A DNA stretch of 64,000 nt. Origin: Ignavibacteria bacterium. Lineage in GTDB: Bacteria > Bacteroidota > Ignavibacteria > Tepidaquicellales > Tepidaquicellaceae. Location: contig JADJTX010000018.1 of the NCBI GenBank assembly GCA_016710985.1, positions 1 to 64,000 of the forward strand, read 5' to 3'. The notes beneath the pieces are model-generated. The model was not told where the DNA came from. It did no database searches and saw only the letters and a list, made by a program, of their open reading frames with translations. The position numbers were made by a program, and so were the translations under genes. This document shows, in pieces, positions 29,520-39,790 of the stretch; position 1 is the first letter of the stretch, and each line of letters starts with the position of its first letter.

Positions 29520-30629
29520 TTGACCATAGAAATATTCTTTTTATCCTTAACCTTACTATACTTCCTCACCCATCTATTTCTACTTAAAGGGCTGAATAAA
29601 TCATTCAGACTTAAGAAGAATCAAATTCAGGAATTACCTAAAGTAAGTGTAATAGTTGCAGGCAGAAATGAATCAGCTAACATTCGGAGATGCATTCAAT
29701 CATTATCACGTACAAATTATCCCGCCGGTAAACTTGAAATAATCTTAGTAAATGATCATTCAACTGATAATACTTTTGAAATAATGAAGGAGGCTACAGC
29801 AGGTCTGGATTATTTTAAAGTGATTAACTCAGCTGAAAGCACTTCAAACAATCTGAAAGGCAAAGCTAATGCAATTGATACCGCTATCTCGCAATGCACG
29901 GGTGAAATTATTATTTCTACTGATGCAGATTGTGAAGTTCCTGCAAACTGGGTCAGGGAAACAGTCAGGTATTATTCAGGAAACACTGCAATGATCTGCG
30001 GCTTTACAAAAATTAAAACGGATAGTACTCTGTTTTCAAAAGTACAGTCCTTAGACTGGCTTTATCTGCTTACTCTTGCATCTTCAAGTGCCGGATTGAA
30101 AATGATTCTAAGCTGTGTGGGAAATAATCTTGCATTTTCAAAAAAAGCATATAATGACGCGGGAGGATATTCTTCCATTGGCTTTTCAGTTACGGAAGAT
30201 CTCGCATTGATGCGAAAAATCAATTCTTACAGCTCTCTTGAAATAAAATATCCCATAGATAGGGAATGTATTGTCGAAACTCTTCCATGCAGTAATTTGT
30301 CTGAGCTGTTCAGCCAAAAGAGAAGATGGTTCAGGGGCGGAATCGGGATAAATTTCCTTGGATACATTGTGGGATTTGAGTTATATTCAATGAATGTGTT
30401 ACTGATCTTCGGATTACTTTTTTTAAATGTAAAAGTTTTCAGCGTTCTCGTATTGATGAAATTTATTTCAGAGCTTTTGTTAATTTCAAAAGTTATGAAG
30501 ACATTCAACATGAATTATCTGTACAAATATTACCCTGCCTTTAGCATATACTTTGCTTTTTACGGACTTACTCTTCCGTTAAGTTTTTTGTTTAAAACAG
30601 GAATAAAATGGAAGGGGAGAAAATTCTAA
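29520..30629 (+). CDS. Family 2 glycosyltransferase, membrane-bound
   Basis: A 369-residue processive-type GT2 enzyme. It has one N-terminal membrane helix, then the GT-A nucleotide-sugar domain (VSVIVAGRNESANIRRCIQSL, VNDHSTDNT). The metal-binding STDADCEVP and an acceptor-side QKRRWFRGG (an R/QxxRW-type motif) follow, and C-terminal membrane helices end the protein. Sugar and acceptor are unknown. The start is a TTG directly after the terminator, and no ATG occurs near it. It converges with the next gene, overlapping by a few bases at their 3' ends. Confidence 0.88.
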   Translation: MTIEIFFLSLTLLYFLTHLFLLKGLNKSFRLKKNQIQELPKVSVIVAGRNESANIRRCIQSLSRTNYPAGKLEIILVNDHSTDNTFEIMKEATAGLDYFKVINSAESTSNNLKGKANAIDTAISQCTGEIIISTDADCEVPANWVRETVRYYSGNTAMICGFTKIKTDSTLFSKVQSLDWLYLLTLASSSAGLKMILSCVGNNLAFSKKAYNDAGGYSSIGFSVTEDLALMRKINSYSSLEIKYPIDRECIVETLPCSNLSELFSQKRRWFRGGIGINFLGYIVGFELYSMNVLLIFGLLFLNVKVFSVLVLMKFISELLLISKVMKTFNMNYLYKYYPAFSIYFAFYGLTLPLSFLFKTGIKWKGRKF

Positions 30630-31311
30630 AATTTGACTACGGGAAAATGAAATCTTATCTGAAAATTCAGATTGGAATACTCACCGGCCAGTGTATATTT
30701 AGTAGCCAGATCAAAAACGTATATTGTAAATGCGAGAGAACCTGAATAGGTCAGCAGGCTCTGGTCAAAACTGATTCCAGGCAGTGGTGTGTCCGGTGCT
30801 ACATCCCGTGAAACCTTTGCATATTTGATTTCCAGTGACAGAATGGGAGTAGTGAAATCAGACTTTAGAAATTTATTTAATATTATATCAAGACTGCCTC
30901 CGAAGTAAGCGACATTTGTTGAAAATTCTGTAAGCAAATTATTGTTCATAAATCCGGCATTACCTTTATATTTTTGTCCTTCATAAACAGCACTAACTAC
31001 AAACGGATACAGCTTCATGAATGCAAATTCAAGTTTAGCTCCGTACGCTGTTCCGGTACCGACGTTGCTGCTGAAAACCCCCAGCGGAAATGCGAGTCCA
31101 ACACTCGGAGAAATGAAAATTCCGCCAATGTTTATGCTTTGAGTCTTAGTTTTTTCTTTTTCAACCTTGTTCGTATCACTAATTAATTTATCCTGTGATA
31201 AATTGTATTTCAATTTTTGCCGGCAAACAGATTATCCATGCCTGTCTGACAAATCAGAATTGATGTATTGCAGAGAATGAAACAGATTACAGATATTATT
31301 ATCTTGTGCAT
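30626..31311 (-). CDS. Putative outer-membrane beta-barrel protein (frameshift near 31213)
   Basis: About 228 residues. The open frame from 31213 lacks a signal peptide. An ATG at 31311 encodes MHKIIISVICFILCNTSILICQ, a signal peptide, and one base lost in the AAAAATTGAAA run near 31213 would join the two. The mature part has strand-like segments rich in Gly, Phe and Tyr (GGIFISPSVGLAFPLG, YFGGSLDIIL, LAGEYSNLNFQIRFHFP). No family was recognised. It lies 3'-to-3' with the glycosyltransferase. Confidence 0.6.
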
Positions 31312-31355
31312 GTTTACTCTAATAAATTATTTTAACAGGTAATAATTTTCTATAT

Positions 31356-32276
31356 TCAGCTTTTAATTTTATTTGTGATATTATATTCATTTACTATGTA
31401 TTCATCCATAAGGTCTAAAATTGCAATAACATTCTTCATATTTAAGCTTTCCTTCCTGAATGCAACCTTAACTGTTTCCATTCCGAGTAAAGTATAAAAT
31501 GGAATAAGGGAAGGAAGCTCCTTATTAATTGAATTCAGATGATTTGAGATGGTTTTTACATCGTTCCTTTCAAATGGTCCTGTAAGAGAATTTACCAAAC
31601 CTTCTGTTGAAATATTCTTAAGCGTATTTTCTATTATCGGTTTAAAAATTTCAAATGTCATCTTCTTATCTATTCCAATACTTCCCATTACTTCAGCAGA
31701 TACATTAAGAAGGGAAATGAGAAAATTTGAAGAGATAACACACGCAGAATGATACAAATATTTTTTATCTTTTGGTATCTCAATAAATTTTGAATTAAGC
31801 TTGCTAATAATTTCAATACAGAGTTTTAAAGCTTCCCTGCCGCCTTCAATTCCGAAATAAATATTCTCAAGCAGATGTTCATTTACAAAGCTCACTTTAT
31901 TAAAAGTCTGTATCGGATGCATTGAGACTATGTTATCTTCATTGAATACGCTGCGTGGAAACATATCGGTTGATTCGGCTCCTGATGTAATAATAAAATA
32001 TTTATTATTAAGGTTTATTTTAAATTCAGTTAGTTTACTTACTGCTTCACCTATGTATCTGTCCTGAACACAAATGATAATTACATCCGAACCTGCTACA
32101 AAATCCTCTTCAATTTTTTCAGAACATGAGATTGGATGTATGATATCAGAAATGGATTTTAATCTCTCTGTATTTCTGTCAGTTAAAAAATCAACCTCAT
32201 ATCCTTTTTCTTTAAGCTCAAGAGAAAATGCTGACCCAACCTTCCCTGCTCCGATGATATAAATTCTTTTACTCAA
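31356..32276 (-). CDS. DUF2520 Rossmann-fold protein
   Basis: A 306-residue NAD(P)-binding protein. The Rossmann motif is IYIIGAGKVGSAFSLEL at residues 4-20. The DUF2520 core includes VSMHPIQTF (normally HP.Q.F) and a helical C-terminal dimerisation domain with SLTGPFERND. The reaction is not established for this family. It is the last gene of an operon with the amidohydrolase, prmC and dtd (gap to dtd of 10 bases). Confidence 0.85.
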   Translation of the reverse strand: MSKRIYIIGAGKVGSAFSLELKEKGYEVDFLTDRNTERLKSISDIIHPISCSEKIEEDFVAGSDVIIICVQDRYIGEAVSKLTEFKINLNNKYFIITSGAESTDMFPRSVFNEDNIVSMHPIQTFNKVSFVNEHLLENIYFGIEGGREALKLCIEIISKLNSKFIEIPKDKKYLYHSACVISSNFLISLLNVSAEVMGSIGIDKKMTFEIFKPIIENTLKNISTEGLVNSLTGPFERNDVKTISNHLNSINKELPSLIPFYTLLGMETVKVAFRKESLNMKNVIAILDLMDEYIVNEYNITNKIKS

Positions 32277-32286
32277 TTTTCAAATA

Positions 32287-32733
32287 TTATTTATCGAGAA
32301 TAATTGTTACGGGACCGTCGTTGATTAATTTTACTTCCATCTTAGCTGCAAAGACACCGGTTTTAATTCTGTCAGGTATATAATAATTTTTCATTTCTTT
32401 AACTAATTCTTCATACAATGCATTGGCTTTATCCGGTAATTCAGCATTCACAAAACTTGGTCTGTTACCGCTTTTAGCTTTGTCAGAACATAAGGTAAAC
32501 TGTGAAATGACCAGTACTTCACCTTCAATATCTCTTACGCATAAATTCATCTTATCAGATTCATCAGAGAATATCCTGAGATCAATGATTTTTTTTGCAA
32601 TTACTTCTGCATGTCCGGAAATATCACCTTTGCATATACCGAGTAAAATTAAAAGTCCTTTGCTAATTTTACTATACACTTCTCCGTCTATAGATACACT
32701 TGCTTCCTTTACCCTCTGTACAACTGATGTCAT
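32287..32733 (-). CDS. dtd: D-aminoacyl-tRNA deacylase
   Basis: Hydrolyses D-amino acids wrongly attached to tRNA. The 148 residues have VVQRVKEASVSIDGEVYS at the N-terminus, the active-site motif SQFTLCSD, and the C-terminal NDGPVTIILDK (the GP motif). The length matches the family. The ATG overlaps the stop codon of prmC (ATGA), which indicates translational coupling. Confidence 0.95.
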   Translation of the reverse strand: MTSVVQRVKEASVSIDGEVYSKISKGLLILLGICKGDISGHAEVIAKKIIDLRIFSDESDKMNLCVRDIEGEVLVISQFTLCSDKAKSGNRPSFVNAELPDKANALYEELVKEMKNYYIPDRIKTGVFAAKMEVKLINDGPVTIILDK

Positions 32734-33567
32734 TTTACTATCTCCAGTATTCTGTCAATATTATTATAGTCTTTATAAAATTTAAACTGACTAAAATTGT
32801 TTTCCTTTATAAGTTTCTCTATGCTTTCTTTCTGACCATAAATATTTTTTTATAGAATTTCAATCCGTCACCGGAATCTGTCAGAGCGAAGCCCGGTTCA
32901 AAATCTTTTATTCCGGGTTCAAGTGAATCATAATCTGTTTTTGAAATGTATGGAGGATTTGAAACTATGTAATCAAAACTCTTTGTAAGCTTCTCAATTT
33001 CAAAAACGTCCTTTCGATAAAAAGTGACCTTTTTATCTGAAAGCTTATTGGCTGACAGGTTTTCTGCCGCTACTTCAATTGCATCTTTCGAAATATCAAT
33101 TGAGAAGATATCATAGCTTATGTTTGCTTTCTCTAAATTTTTAGCCAGCGAAATTGAAATGCAACCTGTACCTGAACCAATTTCGAAAATTGAAACAACG
33201 GCTTTGTTTTTTCAATTATATCAGAAAGGATTTTTTCTACCAGCAGTTCCGTCTCGGGTCTCGGTATCAGGACATTCCTGTTAACTTTGAAATTAAATCC
33301 ATAGAAAGAAGATTTTCCGATGATATACTGTAAAGGTTCATGTTTTATTCTTCTTTGTAAAAAATCAACTAATTTACAGCGTTCAATTTCTTTCAGCGGC
33401 TTATCAAAATTAAGATAAAGACTAACTCTGTCGTAATCCATTATTTCACACAGCATTAATTCCGCATTCAGCCTTGCATCAGGAATATTGTTGTCTTTTA
33501 ACAAATCCGCTGCATGATTTAAATATTCAACAGCCGTAACGGGATTATTCTTCTCCATGAATATCAA
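32730..33567 (-). CDS. prmC: Peptide chain release factor N5-glutamine methyltransferase (two frameshifts)
   Basis: Methylates the GGQ glutamine of release factors. The N-terminal helical domain is open from 33567 to about 33200 and includes EPLQYIIGKSSFYGFNFKVN and PRPETELLVEKIL. After an indel near 33200 the SAM site reads EIGSGTGCISISLAKN. The substrate-binding SNPPYISKTDYD lies around 32965. A second indel near 32850 in a T-rich run leads to the C-terminus ending ILEIVK at the TGA 32730-32732. All motifs are intact, so sequencing error is more likely than loss. Confidence 0.88.
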
Positions 33568-33575
33568 ACTGTATC

Positions 33576-35257
33576 TTAATTTCTTTCCTTACTGCTGTCA
33601 TAGATCACTCTGCCGTTAATGATAGTGTTAAGTACTTTTGTGTTTAGCAATTCCTTACTGTCAGAGTTAAAAATATCTTTGGATATAACAATAAAATCCG
33701 CTGCCTTTCCTTTTTCAAGGCTTCCTTTGGATGCTTCTTCAAAAGAGGAATATGCCGGCCAGATTGTATATGATTTTACAGCATCTAAAAGAGAAATTTT
33801 CTGATCGGGATTTGGAATTGAAGTAAGAACCGTATCCGTCAGCTGTCTCGTAGTCAGATAGTATATCTGAACAAACGGGTTTATCTGATGAAACGGAAAA
33901 TCAGAACCTGATGTAATCATGCCTGAAGATTTTAAAAGTGAATTCCACAATCCAAGCTTTTTGGCAACTTCAGGATTTATTAACTGTGTCACTATCTGAA
34001 GGTCATTCATACATACATCCGGTCTTACTGAAGGAATTAATTTCAGCTCTTCAATTTTACTCAGATCCTTCGGGCTTACAAATTCACAATATTCGATTAT
34101 TGTTCTGGGATCCTTTGGATTCTTCTGCTTCATTACTTTTTCTAAAATGCTCAAAGAAGTACCGACTGCACGGTCACCAACTGCTTTTACACTGAATTGA
34201 AAATTCTTATCAATGGCTCTTGAATAAATTCTTTCTATATCATTTTCTGTAACATAAGGGATCTTTTTTTAGGCTCACTTTTAAATTCATCATTCATAGC
34301 GGCATCCTGCAGTTCAAACTGACCGTCATAATCAAGCGTGATAGCCCTTATCGTCAGCCGGTCACCATAATTAATAAGAACACCTTTGCTGAGATATGTT
34401 TCTATCAGAGAACTGTCTTCTCCGGATAACACAGCATAAACTTTTATTGGAAATTTTTTCGAATCTATCAGCTCTTTAAAAATCTCTAGACCTTCCATTC
34501 CGACCGTCCTGTCGTGAACTTGCGTAATGCCGTATTTAGATATTTCCTTCAAACCTTTTTCGACCTGAACCAGCATTTCGTTTTTTAACAAACCCGGAAC
34601 ATTATCTTTAACCAAATTTACCGCATCATCATACAAAAGACCCGTCGGCTCCCCTTTTCCGTCTTTTTCGATTTCTCCGTTTTCCGGAGAAGGTGTATCT
34701 TTATCAATTTTCAAATAACGGAGCAGTCTTGAATTTACCCAAACCGTATTTAAAGAAGCATTGACCAGATAAACATTATAATTAGGTGCAACCTCATCTA
34801 GAATTTCCTTGCTCATAATTTCAAGATCCTCCTGAGGAATGATCAGTTCATTCCATCCGTATCCCCCAATCCATTCACCTTCATTCGTATTTTTTACCTT
34901 TTGAAGAATAAGATTTTTTATTTCATCTATGTTCTTTGCATAAGACAGGTTGATGAAATTCAGATTTTTTGAGAACTCAATTATTGAACCCTCGGAATCA
35001 ATAAAACCGGGAAGGACTACGGCACCTTTTAAATCAACAACTTCTTCAGAGCTGTAATCATCATTTATATCCGCAGAAGTGCCTACATCAAGTATTTTAC
35101 CATCTTTTATAGCCATGGCTTCGGCTACAATGTTTCCCGAATTCAGTGTATAAATTTTCCCGTTCGTATAGATAACATCCGGTTTTTCCGAACAGGAATA
35201 GAATACTGTTATACACAGCAAACATAATAGATACTTACAAACATTCTTTAAATCCAT
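33576..35257 (-). CDS. Amidohydrolase-3-like lipoprotein with lost metal ligands (one frameshift)
   Basis: About 560 residues. A signal peptide with a lipobox (VFYSC, Cys 22) makes it a lipoprotein. The fold is the YtcJ-like amidohydrolase family 3 (TNGKIYTLN, VVLPGFIDS, GITQVHD, GSDFPF). The metal-binding HxH that normally follows GFIDS is replaced (SEGS, residues 88-91). The later HAIGDRA motif reads KAVGDRA, and the QPTH-type motif reads RPDVC. The frame breaks at a seven-A run (34263-34269 on the plus strand) and continues from 34257. The substitutions are independent of the frameshift. It is the first gene of the prmC-dtd operon and is probably non-catalytic. Confidence 0.8.
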
Positions 35258-35362
35258 TATTATAAGAATTAAAATTTTAATTTATCATAACTTAGTAAAA
35301 TCATTTTATTATTTATATCCACATTATTAACCTCATTAAAGTAAACATATTTAGCAAAGGTA

Positions 35363-35393
35363 TTGCAATAAATTAAGTATATACATATTTTTG
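35363..35393 (+). promoter_or_regulatory. Promoter, TTG-N20-TATTTTTG
   Basis: TTG at 35363-35365 and TATTTTTG at 35386-35393 match the Bacteroidota promoter. The start of transcription would be near 35399, only a few bases before the first ATG (35402). This favours the downstream ATG at 35426 as the real start of the MerR gene. Confidence 0.6.
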
Positions 35394-35425
35394 CTAAATC
35401 AATGAACATGAAAAAAAACTTCGCC

Positions 35426-35859
35426 ATGAAAAAACTTTACTATTCCATTAGTGAAGTTAGCAGAATTACTGAATTAGAACAGTATGTACTCAGATACTGG
35501 GAAACTGAATTTGAACAGTTAAGACCTGCAAAAAATCTTTCCGGGAACAGAATATATACAAACAGAGACATTAAGCTCATTCTGTATATTAAAAAACTAC
35601 TTCGGGAGGAGAAATATACAATTGAAGGAGCTAAGAAGTTAATAAAAAATTATTCCTTAAAAGAAGATGATGATGAATTAAAAAAAGAAGAACCAGCAGA
35701 ACAAAAGAGCACAAAAATTTCCCCGATTACTAATAATGAAATGAGCCTTTTTGAAAATGAGAACTTAATTAAACAGTCGGAAGGGATCAGAGTGAAAGTT
35801 TAAAAGATGATCTTAAAGAACTAAGAACATTTCTTAAAAATCTTCTTGACAATATGTAA
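35426..35859 (+). CDS. MerR-family transcriptional regulator (frameshift near 35785)
   Basis: About 144 residues. The N-terminal winged helix reads YYSISEVSRITELEQYVLRYWETEFEQLRP, followed by RIYTNRDIKLILYIKKLL, as in MerR-type regulators. No effector-binding cysteines are seen. The uninterrupted frame ends at 35803, but another frame continues ESLKDDLKELRTFLKNLLDN to a TAA at 35857-35859, so one indel near 35785 is likely. ATGs at 35402 and 35408 also exist. The predicted promoter position favours 35426. Confidence 0.78.
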
Positions 35860-35959
35860 TAACCGCCTCTCTTCTTCCAATTCCTTTTGGTTTGAAACTT
35901 AATAATCCCGTTTAAATAAAATTGATCAATCACAGCTTGTCATACAGACAAAATTATAT

Positions 35960-36373
35960 CTATTCAAGCATCATGTCTATATCTCTTGAACTAAGATATT
36001 TTAATATCCAGAAATTGAATTCATCATTCTTATTTGTAATTCTCATAAAATCTTCTCTTCGTACTGCCAGTACATTGGAGTTCTTTGAGACGTAAGAAGA
36101 ATTTGTATATTGCATACCCATGAGAGCGTCATCAATACCTATTATATCTCCTCCGGTCAGACTCCTCAGAGTGAATCTGAAATCATTATCTTCTTCTGTT
36201 TTGATAAGTTTTATTTCACCGGACAATATGAAATACACATTTATTATCGGTTCGTTTTTTCGGTAAATAAATTCCCCCTCGGAATAATTATGAAAAGTTT
36301 TCTTTTCAAATTTATTCAGTATGTAATCGAATTTAAAATCTCTTAAAAATGAATTTGAATATTTTTCAAACAT
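35960..36373 (-). CDS. Cyclic-nucleotide-binding-domain protein without DNA-binding domain
   Basis: 137 residues. The cNMP-binding fold of the Crp/Fnr superfamily is visible (EGEFIYRKNEPIINVYFILSGEIKLI, GGDIIGIDDAL), but the frame ends at residue 137, before a helix-turn-helix. It could be a stand-alone sensor or a truncated regulator; no continuation in another frame was recognised. It lies 15 bases downstream of the fnr-type gene and is probably the last gene of the cco operon. Confidence 0.65.
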   Translation of the reverse strand: MFEKYSNSFLRDFKFDYILNKFEKKTFHNYSEGEFIYRKNEPIINVYFILSGEIKLIKTEEDNDFRFTLRSLTGGDIIGIDDALMGMQYTNSSYVSKNSNVLAVRREDFMRITNKNDEFNFWILKYLSSRDIDMMLE

Positions 36374-36387
36374 ACTTTTACAATAGT

Positions 36388-37098
36388 TTAGTCATACAGA
36401 TTTGCCAGTTTTAAAAGGGCTTCTCCCTTGAGTATTCTGATTTTCTTTCCCTCAAGATCAATCAATCCTTCTTTTTTTAATTCTGACATTAAGCGTATTA
36501 CAGTTTCTGTAGCCGTTCCGACAATATTGGCAATCTCTTCTCTTGTAATAGTAATGTTCAGCGAGTTATCATTTATTTCCGTTCCGTAATATTCCCTTAG
36601 CATAAGCAGGGTTTCAGCTACGCGTTCTAAAACAGGCTTCTGTGCCAAGTTAGTAATTTTATTCTCTGCTTCTTTTAATTCATTAGCCAGCAGTTTCATA
36701 ATACTCGAGGTCAGGCTTGAATTATGCTGTATTAGTTCGTAAAAAACTGACTTTGGTATGAGACAAATTTTTGAATCCTCTATTACTGTTGCCGTTGCTG
36801 AATACGCTTCCCCGCTGATCAGAGCTCGATAACCTAATATGTCACTGTCTTTAGCAAGCCTTAAAATCTGTTCTTTACCTTCTGTACCTGCCTGTGATAT
36901 TTTTACTTTTCCGCTGTTGATACAAAACAAACCTGAAGGCAGGTTTCCTTCGTTGAAAACTGTCTGTCCTTTCTGATAATAATTACAGTGCTTATTAATT
37001 GAAAGCCCTGACAGTTCTTCATCACTCAATTGACAGAATACAGATTCGATTCTTGATTTACATGATTCGCATGAGGGATTCTGAAATTTTTTTAACAT
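36388..37098 (-). CDS. Fnr-type Crp-family regulator
   Basis: A Crp/Fnr regulator with a cNMP-like sensor domain and a C-terminal helix-turn-helix (ITREEIANIVGTATETVIRLMSELKKEGLI). The start at 37098 gives MLKKFQNPSCESCKSRIESVFCQL. The CxxC...C cluster plus NKHC resembles the four cysteines that hold the oxygen-sensing 4Fe-4S cluster in Fnr (inference). The frame is open to 37200, but that extension is not typical. It sits at the distal end of the cbb3 oxidase operon, which such regulators often control. Confidence 0.85.
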   Translation of the reverse strand: MLKKFQNPSCESCKSRIESVFCQLSDEELSGLSINKHCNYYQKGQTVFNEGNLPSGLFCINSGKVKISQAGTEGKEQILRLAKDSDILGYRALISGEAYSATATVIEDSKICLIPKSVFYELIQHNSSLTSSIMKLLANELKEAENKITNLAQKPVLERVAETLLMLREYYGTEINDNSLNITITREEIANIVGTATETVIRLMSELKKEGLIDLEGKKIRILKGEALLKLANLYD

Positions 37099-37228
37099 TT
37101 TATCTTTGCTTAAATTTGATTTAAGCAAAAATAATTCAATATAATTGTAATAACAATTCAACTGTTCTGTCGATGACTTTGAATTTCCTTTATAATTCAA
37201 TTATGAAAGTTTATTTTCACATATTTTA

Positions 37229-37939
37229 CTAATTACAGATCAGCTCCTGCCTTACGGCTTTATTAGTATTCATATCTGCCGGACTAATATACGGAATACC
37301 TAAATTCAGTCCTCTCAGGATAAACAATAATCCCAAAATCACTGTGAGAACGGGGATTAATTTATTGATCCTGCTCCTTGCATTCACGCTCACTCTGCTT
37401 CCGAAAACAGAAACTGACAGCATCATCGGAACAGTACCTAATCCGAACAGCATCATATAAACCGAGCCGCTTATTACATCAGCGCTCACCATTGCGCCGC
37501 TTAAGGCAATGTAAACAAATCCGCACGGGAGTAACCCGTTCATTATCCCAAACATAAGAAATGAAGACCCGTTTCTGATCCTGAACAATTTACTGAAAAA
37601 TATTTTGTAATAAATATAAATCCTTGAAATAAAATTATTGTTCATTAACAGTTTCTTCCTGCGTTTTGAAAGTATTACCGATACCAGAATAAGTACTCCG
37701 ATTGTAATGGTTAAACTTTGCTGTAATCCGAAAATATTCAGCCTGTCCCCGAAAAATCCAAATATCAAACCTAAAATAGAATATGATACAATTCTTCCTG
37801 AGTTATAAACTAACCTCCCTGAGATGAATGACAGCCCGGTATTATTATTCTGAGGTACTGACAAAGCTATCGGTCCGCACATTACAGAGCAGTGAAAACT
37901 TCCCAGCAAACCTATTACAAACCCGCTGAATAATTCCAT
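37229..37939 (-). CDS. Sulfite exporter TauE/SafE-like membrane protein of the cco locus
   Basis: 236 residues with about six transmembrane helices. The motif GLLGSFHCSVMCGPIALSV near the N-terminus and the paired GIMNGLLPCGFVYIALSGAM are typical of the TauE/SafE-like (DsbD-related) proteins found next to cbb3 oxidase genes, where copper or heme delivery is suspected. Its start overlaps the stop of ccoH. The role is inferred from context. Confidence 0.82.
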   Translation of the reverse strand: MELFSGFVIGLLGSFHCSVMCGPIALSVPQNNNTGLSFISGRLVYNSGRIVSYSILGLIFGFFGDRLNIFGLQQSLTITIGVLILVSVILSKRRKKLLMNNNFISRIYIYYKIFFSKLFRIRNGSSFLMFGIMNGLLPCGFVYIALSGAMVSADVISGSVYMMLFGLGTVPMMLSVSVFGSRVSVNARSRINKLIPVLTVILGLLFILRGLNLGIPYISPADMNTNKAVRQELICN

Positions 37940-38382
37940 TAGTTAATAAAAATATTTTTTTCTACAAAATATTTCTTTCCCCCGTCAGTCAAAGACAGTT
38001 TCACTTTCCATAATCCCTTATCCAGTTCTGCAGCTGATACTTTCTGAATTCCTTCTGAGTCAGGATTAAAATTAATCTTAAAATCTTTTTTGGCATCTGA
38101 TGTTCTGTAAAAATGAATCTCACCTTTCAGATTCTGTAAATCTTTCATATCCGGTATTTTTAATATTATGAAATCAATATCCGTTGTAATGGAAATTTTC
38201 TCATCAAGAAAAAACGAATCCTTTAATATGTCTATCTGATCCTGATATTTGATCTCCTGCTCATAATAATTTTCACTCACAAGATCAGTTGACCTTGAAA
38301 TGGAAATAGCCGCCATTGTAATTATCCCGGCTGCAAATAATATAAATGAAATTATTATTTTTATTCCCCAGCTTATTTTCAT
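37939..38382 (-). CDS. ccoH: CcoH/FixH-like cbb3 oxidase accessory protein
   Basis: 147 residues. One N-terminal membrane helix (KIIISFILFAAGIITMAAIS) is followed by SENYYEQEIKYQDQID, the typical CcoH/FixH region, and an extracytoplasmic beta-rich domain. FixH proteins aid assembly of cbb3 oxidase. It lies between ccoG and the TauE/SafE-like gene, overlapping the latter by one base. Confidence 0.82.
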   Translation of the reverse strand: MKISWGIKIIISFILFAAGIITMAAISISRSTDLVSENYYEQEIKYQDQIDILKDSFFLDEKISITTDIDFIILKIPDMKDLQNLKGEIHFYRTSDAKKDFKINFNPDSEGIQKVSAAELDKGLWKVKLSLTDGGKKYFVEKNIFIN

Positions 38383-38407
38383 ATAGTTTTATGTTAATTT
38401 TGCGGAC

Positions 38408-39787
38408 CTAAAAAGTTGTACTTATGTCTTCTATTACTTTCCCGTCAGATATTACTTTTATTCTGACAGGTGTATTAGTGAGTTTTATTTTTTCTTTTTG
38501 GATGAGTATGAGGAAATTACCTTCATAAATCTCCAATGGCTTTATTATGATTTCATTACCCAGAAGTTTAAGCTCTCCTTCAATTCCGTCGAGTTCTAGT
38601 TTCATGGATTTCTCCTCAAAAGTTTTGTTGGAAATATGCAAATTATACAAATTGCTTACCTTGTTATCGGGTTGATTCTGATACAGCATCCCCGGAGTTC
38701 TTAATATGCTTACATCAGTGTCACTCCTGTTTGCTAACAACACCCCAATTGTTGATACTAATACCACCAGAACTGCACAATACCCGATGATTCTTGGTGT
38801 CCATCTGAATTTAACTTTATTGCTTATTCCCTCCATCGAATCATATCTTATTAATCCGCGAGGCAGATCTATCTTATCCATTACTGAATCACATGCGTCA
38901 ATGCACGCAGTACAGTTTACACATTCAAGCTGCGTCCCGTTGCGGATATCTATTCCGGTCGGACAAACATTTACACATTTTTTGCAGTCTATACAGTCTC
39001 CTAAAGACTTTTCTTCCTTCTGTGTAAATTTACCCCTCGGTTCCCCACGGATAAAATCATAAGCTATTACAATTGAATTCTTATCGAGTAAGACACTTTG
39101 TAATCTTCCGTAAGGGCAGACTAAAATACACGCCTGCTCTCTGAACCATGCAAATACAAAATAAAACAAACCTGTAAATATTATTATGGAAATGAATCCG
39201 CTTACATGCTGCGAAACAGGATCTGTAATAATTTTCCAAAGCTCGTCGGTACCTATTATATAAGCAAGAAAAGTGTTCGCTATAGCAAAAGAGATTAAAA
39301 AAAATATAATGTACTTTGATATTTTTTTAAAAAACTTTTTGATTCCCCAGGGAGAGTTATTCAGATCCATCTGGCTTTTATAATTTCCTTCAATAAAGTA
39401 TTCAATTTTTCTGAATACCATTTCAAGAAATATTGTCTGGGGACAAACCCACCCGCAGAAAATTCTCCCGAATACAGCTGTAACAAGAAAGAGCGCAACA
39501 AATGAAGCTATCATCACTAAACCAAATATGTAAAAATCCTGAGGTGTAAATACCAGACCGAATAGAATGAACTCTCTCTTAATTATATTGAAAAGCATGA
39601 ACGGATGTCCGTCAATCCTGATAAAAGGTGATCCGAACAGGAATGCCAGCAGGAAAATGCTGATAACAGTCCGTGCAGTATAAAACCTACCCTTTGGTTT
39701 CTTCGGATAAATCCATTTACGTTTACCTTCATCGCTTACAATTGAGATCGTATCTCTGTATGATTCATCCGTATTTCCTTCATTCAT
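38408..39787 (-). CDS. ccoG: Cytochrome c oxidase accessory protein CcoG
   Basis: A 459-residue membrane Fe-S protein required for cbb3 oxidase assembly; related CcoG proteins reduce copper. It has several helices, FCGWVCPQTIFLEMVFRKIEY, and a 4Fe-4S ferredoxin pair (CIDCKKCVNVCP, CVNCTACIDAC) around residues 260-300. A C-terminal immunoglobulin-like domain begins near residue 360. It starts three bases after the ccoP stop. Confidence 0.93.
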   Translation of the reverse strand: MNEGNTDESYRDTISIVSDEGKRKWIYPKKPKGRFYTARTVISIFLLAFLFGSPFIRIDGHPFMLFNIIKREFILFGLVFTPQDFYIFGLVMIASFVALFLVTAVFGRIFCGWVCPQTIFLEMVFRKIEYFIEGNYKSQMDLNNSPWGIKKFFKKISKYIIFFLISFAIANTFLAYIIGTDELWKIITDPVSQHVSGFISIIIFTGLFYFVFAWFREQACILVCPYGRLQSVLLDKNSIVIAYDFIRGEPRGKFTQKEEKSLGDCIDCKKCVNVCPTGIDIRNGTQLECVNCTACIDACDSVMDKIDLPRGLIRYDSMEGISNKVKFRWTPRIIGYCAVLVVLVSTIGVLLANRSDTDVSILRTPGMLYQNQPDNKVSNLYNLHISNKTFEEKSMKLELDGIEGELKLLGNEIIIKPLEIYEGNFLILIQKEKIKLTNTPVRIKVISDGKVIEDISTTF

Positions 39788-39790
39788 ATT

